Below, one piece after another: positions 11,049 through 22,451 of a DNA stretch of 64,000 bases. The DNA comes from Halicephalobus mephisto (taxonomy: Eukaryota; Nematoda; Chromadorea; Rhabditida; Panagrolaimidae). Position 1 is the stretch's first letter; every line of letters starts with the position of its first letter. The notes below the pieces were generated by a model, which saw only the letters and a program-made list of their open reading frames with translations, made no database searches and was not told the DNA's origin. The stretch is from the NCBI GenBank assembly GCA_009193035.1, contig SWDT01000065.1, positions 237,111 to 301,110 of the forward strand, written 5' to 3'. The position numbers and the translations under genes are program-made.

Positions 11049-12026
11049 TTAAAAAACACAAGTACGATTCGATCGTAGAGCAATTTTGATTTTCGTCATG
11101 GCTTCTAAATCGAAAACATTGTTTACTTCTTGATTAAGTTTTTTTTCCTTGTTGAACCTCTTGAGGACTCGGTAAAACAAATACACCAAAGATCCATAGA
11201 CGAAGTAAAAAAAGCCATATCTGGTAATCAAGAAAATTGCTCTGATTCCGTTGCCATCGAATTTTGACCATTTTTCGTGATTTTTAAGGAATAAAATAGA
11301 AACGAAAATCAAAGCAACAGTGTTGATTATGGTATCTAATATCTGAAAGTTAAATTTATTTTGTAATTTTTGAAATTTTAAAATTTTTCTGAATCTTGTT
11401 GAAATTTTTGAAAGTTCAAATTCTGGAAGTTTCTGAAAATTCGTGCTAAGAGAATTTCAATCCTATTTTTACAGTAAATAAATAATTTTAGAAATTATAT
11501 AAAATTACAAAATCGTTTAATAGGCTATTTTTATTTCTAAAAATTTCACAAAAGATTGATTTTTATAATAAATAAATAATTTTAGAAATTACGAAATTAC
11601 GAAATTGTCTAACAGACTATTTTTATTTCTAAAATTTCTAAAAATTTCACAAAAAATCTGATTTTTTACAGTAAATAAATAATTTTAGAAATTACGAAAT
11701 TACAAAATCGTCTAATAAGCTATTTTTATTTCTAAAATTTCTGAAAATTTCACAAAAAAATTGATTTTTAATTTTTATAATATAATTCTAAATAAACTTA
11801 CCAAGAACGAAATACAGTACCAGACTCCTCTTTTAGTGTGATCAAACGAAAATCCAAAAATTCCAAAAGCGATCACGATGTGGAATGCTTGAAGAATAAA
11901 AAGTACAGTATCCTGGAGATACATGGCCACACATCCAAAAGTAGTCACGACGTCGAATAAACATAAAACAGAAATAAAATGAACAATATAACAACAACCA
12001 GAAGATTTTTTCTTTTTATCATACAT
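11049..12026 (-). CDS. Small four-helix membrane protein B
   Basis: Exons 11802-12026 and 11049-11342 join in phase 0 and encode 172 residues. A lysine-rich start (MYDKKKKSSGCC) precedes four hydrophobic stretches: YIVHFISVLCLFDVVTTFG, TVLFILQAFHIVIAFGIFGF, the helix built across the junction (ISFLILDTIINTVALIFV) and FFYFVYGSLVYLFYRV. The motif LKNHEKW after helix 3 matches LENHEHW in the neighbouring gene at the same place. The protein ends with a charged tail of about 35 residues. AATAAA follows the stop. The gene lies 210 bp downstream of its paralogue on the same strand, compatible with tandem duplication or a small operon. Function is unknown. Confidence 0.7.
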
Positions 12027-12236
12027 TTTTTAATAATTATTAATTTTTAAAAAAAATATATAATTTTTAAAAATAATATATAATTTTTAAAAATAATTTC
12101 AAAAAACACCGAATTTGGAAATGATTCAACGATATTTGAAAAAAATAAAAATTTCAAAAAAAAATAAAAATTTCAAAAAAACATTTTTTTTTCAATGAAC
12201 TTTATTGAAAAATTTTAAATAACAAAAATATAAAAT

Positions 12237-13839
12237 TTAATATTTTTCATTATCTGTTGGTTTTTTTGAGGGATAATTTAGATCCTTGATGAATCTGAAA
12301 AGGATACAGAAGACGAAAATGTAAACTGGAATGAAGATACCGTATCTGCAGAAGAGATAAATTGAAAAATTATATTCTTTTTGTTGATTTTTTGCCCAGT
12401 GTTCGTGATTCTCCAAAAATTCACAAAAAACAATAATTAAAGAACCCGAGTTGACCAAGAAAGCCAAGACCTAAAAATGTACTGTATTAAAGATTTGAAA
12501 TTTTCGAATATTGATGACTAATTTTCGCTGGAGTACTATGAAGGTAGTTATGATTTTTGAGTATTAGTACATTAATGTATAATTGTTGTAGCATTAAAAC
12601 CGGTGTACAGAATACCAATATTATTTATTATATGTCAAAATCTTCTGTCAGAAAAAAACTAAAATGAAAAGCAGCTAACAAATTTCAAAGAAACATTTGT
12701 ACCAGAAGCTCACTTTCTCACGATGTCTTCCACATTCGTATAATATTGTTTAATTTTTGTCTTTTATCATATATCAAAAGTTTTTTCTCAAAAAAGAATA
12801 TAGCATGAAGTGCCTACAGAATTTCAGAAGGATGTTTGTGCTAGAAGTTCACTCTTTCAAGATATCTTACACATTCATATAATATTATTTAATTTTTGTC
12901 TATCATCATATATTGAAAGTCTTTTGTCAAAAAAGAATATAACATGAAATGCCTACAAAATTTCAGAAGGATGTTTGTGCTAGAAGTTCACTCTCTTACG
13001 ATGTCTTCTACATTTGTATAATATTATTTAATGGCATTTAATCCTTGTTTTTTATTAATAACCATTAACCCTCGAGGGTGGGTGAAGACTTTTATTCTCT
13101 ATATATCTTAATTTAGAGAGCTATAGATTTATTCATAAAGAATATATCTTTAAAATATCAATTAGGAAATCATTTCCATGTAAAACCAGTTTGGTTGTAG
13201 GGTATTTTAGCTTTTAAACACCTAGAAATTCATGTCAAGACAATTTCACAAAACATAAATTACAGACTGATTGATTACGAAATAATCACTACACATAACT
13301 AAAATTACAGATCACTTTGATTTCTAAAATCATCTAAAACTTTACATCGAGACAAATTCCACAACAATGCACAGTTCCTCCTTATATAATACAGTGGAAT
13401 CTCGGTATAACGCCCCAGGCTATAAGGCACGGTTTCAGTGCGTTAGTTTGGTTCGCATACAAATTTTCGAGAATTTAAGGAATTTTAGTCATATTTGACC
13501 CTCGATAAAAGGCATCCCACGATATAAGCCACGATTTGTCCGATCCCTTGAGGGTGCCTTATATCGAGATTCCACTGTAGTATGATTTTTTAACAAAATT
13601 TATTTTTAGAAACTTACCAAAATATGCAACATTGTGATTAAATTGGATTTAAGTTTTCCAAATGATAAGGCAAACAAAAACAAACTGATCCCTAGATGAA
13701 CCGCTTGGAGAACAATGAGTCCCAAGTGATATTTGTAAGAATCTGTCATACAGAATAAGGCAGCTACAGTATCCACTAGAAACAAAATCTCAAGCCAGAC
13801 AGCATTGGAATATTCGGAATCAGAATCATCAAAAACCAT
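12237..13839 (-). CDS. Small four-helix membrane protein C
   Basis: Exons 13618-13839 and 12237-12470 join in phase 0 and encode 151 residues. The start is the ATG at 13837-13839 (MVFDDSDSEYSNAVW); the frame extends further 5' only through a GTG. Four hydrophobic stretches follow: AVWLEILFLVDTVAALFCM, LGLIVLQAVHLGISLFLFAL, MLHILVLAFLVNSGSLIIVF and YGIFIPVYIFVFCILF. LENHEHW and RYGIF align with LKNHEKW and RYGFF of protein B. The 1.1-kb intron is swollen by a triplicated repeat and a Tigger-like element. AATAAA follows the stop. Function is unknown. Confidence 0.7.
12685..13035. repeat. ~136-bp unit repeated about three times
   Basis: Copies share AGAAGTTCACTCT, ATAATATTATTTAATTTTTG and CAAAAAAGAATATAACATGA. 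The array lies wholly inside the intron of four-helix gene C. Confidence 0.75.
13392..13577. mobile_element. Tigger/pogo-like MITE
   Basis: The 186-bp element starts CAGTGGAATCTCGGTATAA and ends TTATATCGAGATTCCACTG, flanked by TA on both sides. This terminal sequence and TA target are typical of Tc1/mariner elements of the pogo/Tigger group. It has no transposase. Confidence 0.8.
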
Positions 13840-14107
13840 TTTGAAAAACACAAAAATACAACATCGAAAACCTCACGAAAATTGTTTTTTAGCTTTTTCG
13901 CGATGATTGTTCATTTGTGATTCAGAGAAAAAAGTTTTAAATATGGACTTTGATTTTAATTCTAATTTTAATTGGGTTATTTATAACTCGAGGAAAAATT
14001 GAAACACTGTGGAAATTAGATTTGTATGTAAAAAATTGTAAGTACAGACAAAAAATACATGGTATAAAAGTATGAATAAATTAAAACGACTCTGATGTAT
14101 TGGATAT

Positions 14108-14301
14108 TGTTGGGGACGCATAGTCCCCATGACCAGAGATATTCAGAATACCGAAGTCTTAATAGTTCCTTCTCTCCACGGAGGAGTATAAAAAGGAACA
14201 CTCCGGTGTATTGGTGTATCCTCCCTGAGTGTAGCTCTGATACTTAGTAATAGTGTTCCTATTCTTATATTTGTGTCTTATTGTTAAGTAAAGACATAAC
14301 A
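14108..14301 (+). mobile_element. Solo LTR of an LTR retrotransposon
   Basis: The 194-bp unit begins TGTTGGGGAC and ends AGACATAACA, the canonical TG...CA ends, with a TATA box (GTATAAAAAGG) near its middle. The 5-bp sequence GATAT flanks it exactly on both sides (14103-14107 and 14302-14306). A 5-bp target duplication suits Gypsy or BEL elements. No internal region remains, which implies LTR-LTR recombination. Confidence 0.75.
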
Positions 14302-14431
14302 GATATATTATATCCAATGTATCGCATAAATTAAGTGTAATATCAATGTATTGCATTTAATATATAAATACATCAGAATGGCTGTGACGTATTAATACAT
14401 TAAATTGACATCAGTGCGTTGTATTTAATGT

Positions 14432-14567
14432 TTCCTTTTTTTAGCGTTTATCCCGCGCTATCCAAGGCCCGTTTACAATATTGCGCGGAAATTACAAACA
14501 TAAGACAACACTTAAATTTGACAATCATGATCACGGATATTCTTGATACGACTGATCCCCCGGAGTA
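14432..14567 (-). mobile_element. SINE-like insertion with 13-bp target duplication
   Basis: TTGTATTTAATGT occurs at 14419-14431 and again at 14568-14580 around a GC-richer 136-bp insert. Read on the minus strand the insert ends in CTAAAAAAAGG, an A-rich tail, preceded by a CCGCGC/GCGCGG stem. This suggests a retroposed small RNA. The host repeat itself contains similar words, which weakens the duplication argument. Confidence 0.4.
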
Positions 14568-15467
14568 TTGTATTTAATGTATTGACGTATTAAATATAGT
14601 ATATCTGGTAGATTAGAGCTGTTTTAATATATTTTTTGTGGATAGTTGATTATTGAAAGTATTTTTAAATTTCTCGGTCTAGATAAGATATTTAATAAGT
14701 TCATGTTTTTGAAACCTTAGACGTTCTACTAACGAGACCGTAACTATTTCTTCATGTACTATTTTTATCTTCAATGAAGATGAAAATCAATAAATTGATA
14801 ATTCAAACTACACGATATCTAGAAAACACTGAAATTATTCTATTTCAATGAATACTTTGCAAATTTTCATAAATCTTTTTCCTCAGATTTGAATAAGTTT
14901 GTAATTTTATTTAATATAAGAAAATGATAAAATTTGAAATAGTTGCAACTGAAAAATCCAACGTTTTAAAAATTTTCCTCGTGTTCAACATTCAACTATC
15001 AAATCTTTGTATACTGCTCTAAACTTTATTCCTTTCTTATGCAGAGATAAAATTTCTTCTTTATGTTTCGACGAACTTAACGGTTAATCATCACTCTTTT
15101 TCGATCATAGTCAAAATTGCAAACATATTTGAGCATACTGAGGAAATCACAAGGATACATATATAATTAGTTAGATTCAAGTGATTTGTCTTCAATGTTA
15201 TTTCTTGAAGTACTGTATCGATAAGAGCATAGCTGTCAGGAACTGATGACCGTATCTGAGATTCTTTTTAAACTATTACAGGTCTTCTGCAGTGTTTGTA
15301 TTCAAATTATAATCATTCTGTTTGAGAGTCACAAACTAAAATATCATCGAATCACCTCATTATAGAAAAATCAATATCTTATCAATATGTAGACCTGGGA
15401 AAGAAGACTCTGTCCATATTGAAATTATTTCTTAATATTCGGTCTTTCTTCGATTGTTTTATTTGTA

Positions 15468-17258
15468 ATGGCGGAGAAAAATAAAAAGAAAAAACTTGCC
15501 ATCGGCATCGATCTAGGAACTACAAATTCTGCGGTTGGTGTTTGGTGGAAAGATAAGGTCGAAGTTACCGAGAATAGAGAAGGTTTGACTTTTATATAAA
15601 ACTCCATAATCAATTCAATAACTTAGGTAATCGAATAACTCCCTCCTACGGATATTATACCACTAAAGAAGAATTGATCGGAAGGGTGGCTACAAAGAGA
15701 CTAACCACTGATCCTAGGAACGTTCTTTTTGATGCTAAACGACTCCTAGCTGAAAGAACAACATCTGAAAAATTAAATGCCTTTAGAGAATTTTGGCCCT
15801 TCGAGATTTGTGATAAGAAAGGAGATTTCTTAAAGAAAGTCTATTATTTGACCAGTGAAGGTAAACTAATTCCTCCAGAAAAAGTTTCTACAGAGATTCT
15901 CAAAAGTTTACTCAGTGACGTTATTAGAAGATATGAAGTTAAAGAAGATACAGAAGTAGAAGCAGTGATTACAGTTCCCGCTTACTTCAGTATGGCTCAG
16001 AAGAGAGCGACGATGGAAGCAGCTGATGCAGCAGGAATTACTGTAAAACAATTACTTTCGGAACCTGTTGCTGCTGCCATATCTTACCAATATGAGACTA
16101 AAATTGCCAAATTCAAAGATGGTGAAACTGTCTTCGTCTTCGATCTTGGAGGAGGAACTTTTGATGTAACTATTATGAAGATTGAGAAAAACTCGTACAG
16201 AGTTATTGCTCTTGGAGGAGATTCTCATCTTGGAGGAAGAGATTTTGATAATATTCTTGCCAGGATTCTTGAGGATGCTCTGAAGGGTGATATAGGAGAA
16301 GAAACCGTGAATAAACTCAGGAAACAAGACAAATATCGCTATAGGTTGCTGGAATTAGCTAGGACCACTAAGGAAGCTTTAACTACGACACAGAATGAAG
16401 TCGTAGCTCTGAGCGATCTTCACCCTACTGCCACTAAAGGCTTCGAAGTTGAAGTAGATAACTTTGAACAAGCTGCTGAACACTTAATTACAAAGATCAA
16501 AGATTGCTGTGATAATACTCTCAAAGACTCCAAATTAAGTGCCGCACAAATCGATCATGTTGTTCTTGTTGGCGGTTCTTCCAAGATGGCTTGTGTGAAG
16601 AACATTATCTCAAAAATTTTCGGAGAAGACAAAGGTGGAACTAAGAATTTGAATGCAGATGAAGCTATTGCTAAGGGAGCCACGGTGTTGGCTGCTAAGC
16701 TATTAGATGTAACTTCTGATACGGAAATCATGACTCTTAATTTCCAGGACGCTCTTCCACTTTCTCTTGGAATAGAAGTTGCTGGGAACAAATTCAAATC
16801 CATTTTGAATCGTAATTCACCTATTCCGAGCAAGAATAATATTATCCTATCAACGTCGGAGGATTTTCAACATACAGCAATGGTACCGGTAAGGATTTAC
16901 AAAATCGAAAACTAATTCTTATGTAAGAAACAAGAAAAAACGAAGAATTTACGTTCTTTATCTTTAGGATGTTAATTGCTCAAAAATATTAAACATCTTA
17001 CTCTTTTTACCGAACAAATTCAGTGATTTATATTCTTTTCAGATTTACGAAGGACGTTCTGAAAACATTGTGGAAGACGCCTATATTGCTGAGATTGAAA
17101 TCAATGGACTCCCTAGGAAAACAGCAGGAGAAGTGAAGATTGAAATAACCCTTCAATTAGACATCAATGGTATTCTCAAAGCAGAAGCCAGAATTATGGA
17201 TACCAATGTTGTCGTCAAAACTGATATCAATTATGAAAGCACCTTTGAGTGCAAATAA
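15468..17258 (+). CDS. Lid-less Hsp70-family chaperone A
   Basis: Three exons (15468-15582, 15627-16888, 17043-17258) encode 530 residues; canonical Hsp70 is about 640. The nucleotide-binding domain is complete: IDLGTTNSAVGVW, AVITVPAYF, VFVFDLGGGTFDVTIMK, GGDSHLGGRDFD and HVVLVGGSSKM are present, so ATP binding is expected. After the linker region the substrate-binding beta domain is recognisable (LPLSLGIEVAGNKF, IYEGRSENIVED, LDINGILKAEA), but the protein stops right after it. The alpha-helical lid and the EEVD tail are absent. The start has no signal peptide, so a cytosolic location is likely. An AATAAA overlaps the stop codon. A paralogue with the same introns lies 5 kb downstream. Confidence 0.85.
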
Positions 17259-17293
17259 AATCACGAGATTCTATCCAAATAATAACTATTATT

Positions 17294-18066
17294 GGTACTT
17301 TCCCGTTAGCTGACCGCATCCTCCCGAAACAAAAATTCTTTTGGCGCGCTTTAACCTATTTTTAAAAATTTCCCTCGATATTTAATGCTTTCTTCCAATT
17401 TTCCTCCTCCTACGCTCTGCACATTCAAAGAAAAATACTACTACAAGTTCCTACAGAGGAATGACATGTTGACAGATGTGTGCAAAAGTCGTTAGTTCAC
17501 TTCCATTTACCTCTATCAATAGAGAAGTTGTAATTAAAATAAGGATTCATCTATTTCAACAATCATACCAGGTCCTCCTATTTTCTTTCTTTTTCTTCTG
17601 CGTAGAGATTCTGCACAAATTTCTCGCAATGCTGCGTTCCACACCACTGGTGTGTTTTTATCCACGCCAAACTCTTCTATACAATTATTAATGGAGGACC
17701 ATTCTCGAGACCAAAAATAAATTAGTCGAATAATAGTTAAGAAAAGGTAAACGTGTGCCTTCTAGCCATGTATTATTACGCAAACTAATACTAGTTCTAC
17801 AAGTACTTTTACACAAACGCCAATGCCTTTATTAATGTCAAGACATTCTATGACCGTTTAAACAGAATTTTTGTCTATGGAGCACACCACGGTCTTGTAA
17901 GAAGTATATTGCGTCTTTTTCTGTACTTGGGAATTCAAATAACTTCATGCTGATAAGAAAATGGAAGGAAAACGTTAAATAATAAGAAAAACATTTAAAG
18001 TAGGCTAAAAGCGCGCCAAAAGAATTTTCGTTTCGGAAGGATGCGGTCGGCTAACGGGAAAGTACC
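17294..18066. mobile_element. 773-bp non-autonomous TIR transposon
   Basis: The left end GGTACTTTCCCGTTAGCTGA and the right end GGTCGGCTAACGGGAAAGTACC are inverted repeats of about 59 bp with few mismatches; the TIRs run inward to a GGCGCGCTTT / AAAGCGCGCC block. Flanks CTATTATT (17286-17293) and CTATTTTT (18067-18074) match at 7 of 8 positions, suggesting an 8-bp duplication as in hAT or Merlin elements. The interior has no transposase. Confidence 0.75.
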
Positions 18067-19837
18067 CTATTTTTTATGACAGTTATTAAAATTACATTTA
18101 TAGGACAAGTCTATTAATATTATCCACTTTTCATGCAATTGTAACCAATAATGAGGCTAACAAAACAAAATAATCAATTGGATATTATCTTTATGTTGTA
18201 TTTTAAAGAACAGAATATGGTATAAAATAAAGATAAAGTAGAAAAACAATATCAAAAATCAAATATGTGCGTTTTTAGTATTATATTCACATTTATCAAT
18301 TACCGAATTTTACAATTAAAATCTATATGAAAAAAAAACTTGTAAAATTTTAAAAAAGAAACAGAATGCTCTGGTTTAGTTGAGGAAAGTTCATTACTCA
18401 TTAACTTCATTACTTTAAAGCGTTGTAGCAATATATGTTTCTCAAGGAAGAGTTAGAAGGTACAAAATGTGGACAATTAGGAGGCTTTATTATTCTTAGT
18501 AAATAATAGCAAAGAAGCAGAATTATCCAACACTGAAATATTTTATTTCAAAAGTGATTGTATAATTCCGAATATAACGAATAATGGACAGATTTTGAAG
18601 AAAAATCATTGTATCAATATGATTTGTCATTTGAAAAACCAATATAAAAACATTTATAAGAAATCTCAGGAAATTCGAATAGATACCAAGAGATGAGTTC
18701 TATATGATTTCTACAATCGTGATCTGCAATACTTAAAAGAATGCCAAAAAAAAGAATTTAATTTTTAGTACTGAGCAGTTCAATTATGTGCTTCTTCAAT
18801 AGTAAAAGTGATTAGACTTGCCATGGATCTTTAAGATTTAATATGAATCATTTCAGATCTCATCCAATTTTTTTAAATGAACAAATCAGATAGTAAACCA
18901 AAAGCGATTTAAAAAAAATGAATCATGTGAACATGCTAGAGAGAATCATGAAAACAATCATGATAATACAGTAATCTTTGTTAAATAAAATAACATTGAT
19001 GACGTAAGTGATGGCGATAATTCCGTAGATAATTGGATTCTTTAAAGCACAGAATAACTACAGACATCCATTCCGAGAAAGCATTAGTTAATGTGCAAAT
19101 TTCTACTTTAATGCAAATCTGCGGTTAATGAAATAAGATGTTCTAAGAAAATTCGAAATTTAAGATAGCTCTAAATCAGTGAACACTGAATGCCCTTTCA
19201 TTGCTCTCTGGTGCTCGATTTACTAAGCCTGCAATTTTGCTTGCTCTTAAAGAAGATATGGCTAGAGACGACTTTTAAAGAAAATTGTTGATCATAGGTA
19301 ATCCTTTGATATTGCAAAAATGGCTTTTAGTCCCCTGCATCCGGTTTCATTATCTAATTTGTGTAGAAGATCTTTCTTCATATTTCAAGGAAATTGATGT
19401 TCAATTTTGCACAATTATTTGATTTTATTAAATAACCAGTAACTATTCAAACTTTTTTGAAATTTGTAAAATGGCGAAACTTCAAATGTGGATTTTTTTA
19501 TAATATTTTGTTTCAAAAGGCAATAGTGCTTGTAATTTTTTGTAATATATTTATTAACATTAAAAACATCTTGAAATTGTTCCATAGTTAAAATTTTACA
19601 ACTTAGAGATCAAATTTCAGAAATAAGCGAATAGTAAACAAAAGTGTAACTATTGAAATAAATCTTTTTATTTTCGAATAATATTAGAATCTTATCTCAT
19701 TACTTAGATGTGTAAAATTATGCTGTCTTTGAACATTAAATTCTTAGATTTTATTTTTAAAAATTGTTTTTTACCAAAAATATTACGGTATAAATAGAAA
19801 AACTTGGATAGTTTTTTGAATTTGAAAATTTTAATTT
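18067..19837. other. Intergenic region between Hsp70-A and the Srt gene
   Basis: The stretch is AT-rich with no convincing complete gene. Two short open segments stand out: 18923-19057 on the minus strand (separate entry) and about 19180-19280 on the plus strand (ending KEDMARDDF), the latter interrupted upstream. I consider them possible pseudogene debris. Confidence 0.4.
18923..19057 (-). pseudogene. Possible terminal exon of a small membrane protein
   Basis: A CTGTAG acceptor is followed by 44 codons and TGA. The frame is strongly hydrophobic in two stretches (IIYGIIAITYVINVILF and CIIMIVFMILSSMF) split by NKDY. It recalls the second half of the four-helix family nearby, but no first exon was found. 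Confidence 0.2.
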
Positions 19838-21034
19838 TCAATAATGCAATTCACTTATGTGATCAGTAGAAGCAATGGCTAGCTTCTTCATGTTTGTATT
19901 AGTCGCAAAAGGAACAGTTTTAGCGTAATTGGAACAGAAGATCTTGAGTAACTCTTTTCTCATAGTGGCATTCAAGAAAGCATAGGAGATACCAGCGACT
20001 CCATGGCTTGTTTGCCAGGCAATTTCCCCGACAATAACGATCCACATTGGGGTTGGAAGGAACTGCATATAAACCTAAAGAAAACACATCCTAATAACTG
20101 AATTAGAAGTGGTGAACTCACGTAGATAACACCAGCGACGAAGGTGGCTAGACAGACCATCGTGCATTGGATGAAGGTTTGTCTTTGAATTTTACTTGTT
20201 TTGATGGACATTTGAGACTTTCTCGTCTGGATGCAGAGATATACAAGCAGAGAAGAATAGGAAGTAAAGATACCGATGACAATGACAACATTGTGGACGG
20301 AGTGTTCCATGTGAGGGTACTGTAAGTGGGGGTTAATAAATTATAGCCTTTTGTTTTCTGGGACTATTAGTTTCTCCATCTTAAGGACTTACATGTTCAC
20401 TGTCGACTAGTCCCCCTCTCTCTGGAGTCCCGACGAAAGGATCAAAGAAGAAGGCGTACAAGTTGGAATTGAAGCTAGCAGTCGTGTGAATAAACGAAAA
20501 GTAGATAAACGAGGCCACTGGGATCATCAACCACCAAATGGTCTTGTGTCCTCCAAAGATCTGTTGTCCCAATCGAGGATTAACCAAGTCAATACAGCGG
20601 TTAATGGCAAGAAGCATGCAAGTTGTGGATCCACTGCACCAACAAGCCAAAGCGATATTTCCCGCAATGTAGTTGGTTATAGGAGCCATACAGTAGACCA
20701 TTCCGACAGCTGCAGCATAGCCTCCAAAAAAGCTTCCAATAGGAAGTTCGATGCAGTCGATTATTCCGAGAAAAAACATGATCTTGTAACAAGAGTATTT
20801 CATCAGATCTGATTTCACGAAGACCACCATAAACGGCAACAACAGGGCCTGAAATGATTAATTATCAGATACTACACTCTTACAGTAACCAACCAAATAA
20901 ATAGCCCCTAGTATGACGTAAATGAACCCCAGGATGACATTCGGGGTCCCCAAAGCTTTCCATTCTTCATAGCTTCTTCCAGAACAATTATAATTTTGAG
21001 CGATGAAATCTGGTCTGAACAGAAGTGCATTCAT
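19838..21034 (-). CDS. Serpentine receptor class T (Srt) chemoreceptor
   Basis: Four exons (20894-21034, 20393-20848, 20122-20319, 19838-20074), all joined in phase 0, encode 343 residues, the usual size for the family. The order is a short extracellular N-terminus with YNCSG, helix 1 (VILGFIYVILGAIYL), KYSCYKIMFFLGIIDCIELP, then CWCSGSTTCMLLAINRCIDL, a helix-3 end typical of Srt. Later helices include NVVIVIGIFTSYSSLLVYL, TFVAGVIYV and MWIVIVGEIAW. Such receptors sit in ciliated sensory dendrites of nematodes. The first intron uses a GTTGGT donor; a better-looking GTAAGA nearby would break the frame. The gene lies between, and opposite to, the two Hsp70 genes. Confidence 0.85.
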
Positions 21035-21705
21035 TTCTTACGCTTTCCCCACAGTAAATAAATTTGGATTTTGGTGGGGAAACAGTTTATATAATGGTGG
21101 CAATAGGCGATTGGGTAATCCGCTTAACTTTTTAATTTTTAAAAGTCAGATGAAAGCATCAATGAACTTCTCTTTTTAGATTTATTTGAAAGTGAGAGAA
21201 TAATTGAAACGTTAAAATATGAAGTCATCAAACTATTTAAAGACACAAAAGTCAAAATTATATAAAAAGAACCAAAAATTGCTAAATACAGTAATCATCA
21301 ACGACCTTCGTGTGACGTATTTAATTTTAAGTTTGTTTAATAAATTCAGAAATTTAGTTTTTGTTATGTCGACTTTTTTGTATTTTCGTATATTACAATC
21401 AACTTTCTCCAATTGACCATCATAATGAAACTTTGATTTATATTTGAATTCCGTTTGGACGAATTCATCACTGCTTTCAACCTTCTATTCTACTTGTAGA
21501 ATTCCATTACATCTAAGGATTATCTAATGACAATTCCAACTTCTCAAGCTGTTCTCAGATAAATACCCATAAACTTTAATTTCACCTATACATTTGTATT
21601 TTTGATGTTCTCAAATTATCCCTGATAAAGTTTAAAACAAGTCTCGCTTATTATTCAAATATTAATAAGCTTATCAACAATGTAGTATAAGTGTTGGTGG
21701 TATGG

Positions 21706-21768
21706 TAGATGTCGATGGTGTGACATCTTGGGAGCTCCTTGATTGGGCGGAAAACTGTTGATTCCTAC
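21706..21768 (+). repeat. 63-bp direct repeat, copy 1
   Basis: The unit begins TAGATGTCGATGGTGTGACA, contains the hairpin AGATGTC ... GACATCT and the palindrome GGAGCTCC, and ends GTTGATTCCTAC. It is identical to 21813-21875. Confidence 0.85.
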
Positions 21769-21812
21769 TGTAGTAAAGTTATGTAATAAGGGGTATTATT
21801 GGTAAGAGGGAT

Positions 21813-21875
21813 TAGATGTCGATGGTGTGACATCTTGGGAGCTCCTTGATTGGGCGGAAAACTGTTGATTCCTAC
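21813..21875 (+). repeat. 63-bp direct repeat, copy 2
   Basis: This is an exact copy of 21706-21768, offset by 107 bp. The sequence between the copies (GTAATAAGGGGTATTATTGG region) is unrelated. Confidence 0.85.
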
Positions 21876-22451
21876 CATTAGCAATTCAAGCCTGTTTATA
21901 TTAACATAATCACAGAACAAAGAGGAAAGGTCCTCGTTTGACCGAGGTCAAACTGGAATCAAATCAGGGTTGGATTTTCTCAACGACTGACTCTTCAACA
22001 CTTTTGTCTCACTTCTCAGGTGGAGCTTTGGGCATTCTGTCTAGGTCGTTTGCGATTTAACTCCGATCTTTATGCCTACAACCCTAAAGCTTCTTTTTCT
22101 GTTGGTGCTTTGAATTGTTATTTACTTTTGATGAGACGCAATTTACGATGTTTTTACAGGAAATGAACGTTCCAACAAATTTATGGTTGAAACGATGATT
22201 GGATGCAGTTTCATGAGTTCGGAAATATTTAAAGTTCTATTTATTTTAAAATCAGAGAAACCAAATCAATTCTACAGAAAATGTGATTTCTATTGCTTGA
22301 ATTCTATTGTGCTGATAACATCTTAAGCAGAATTCAACGCTCTGTTGCACTAGTTAAATTCTCAATGATTATCTACAAAAAATCAATAAGACTGATAAGA
22401 GAAATTGTTCGAATGTGCAGAGTGATTTAATCGTTGTTGAACTCTCATCAA

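Larger units (their letters stand above)
14010..14640. repeat. Host copy of the ATGTATC repeat family, interrupted
   Basis: Segments such as TTAAAACGACTCTGATGTAT and ATATTATATCCAATGTATCG match the repeats near 4.5 and 33.6 kb. Two insertions (14108-14301 and 14432-14567) split it. Confidence 0.65.
21035..22451. promoter_or_regulatory. Shared upstream region of Srt and Hsp70-B genes
   Basis: This is a divergent intergenic region of 1.4 kb. It contains two identical 63-bp direct repeats (listed separately) and otherwise AT-rich sequence. I found no convincing heat-shock element (alternating GAA/TTC units at 2-nt spacing) before Hsp70-B. Confidence 0.4.

Noticed and set aside
19180..19280. Plus-strand frame ending KEDMARDDF
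   Set aside because: Interrupted by a stop just upstream and no partner exon; too weak to call a gene.
22200..22451. Heat-shock elements before Hsp70-B
   Set aside because: GAA and TTC triplets occur (AGAAATTGTTCGAA) but not at the required 2-nt spacing.
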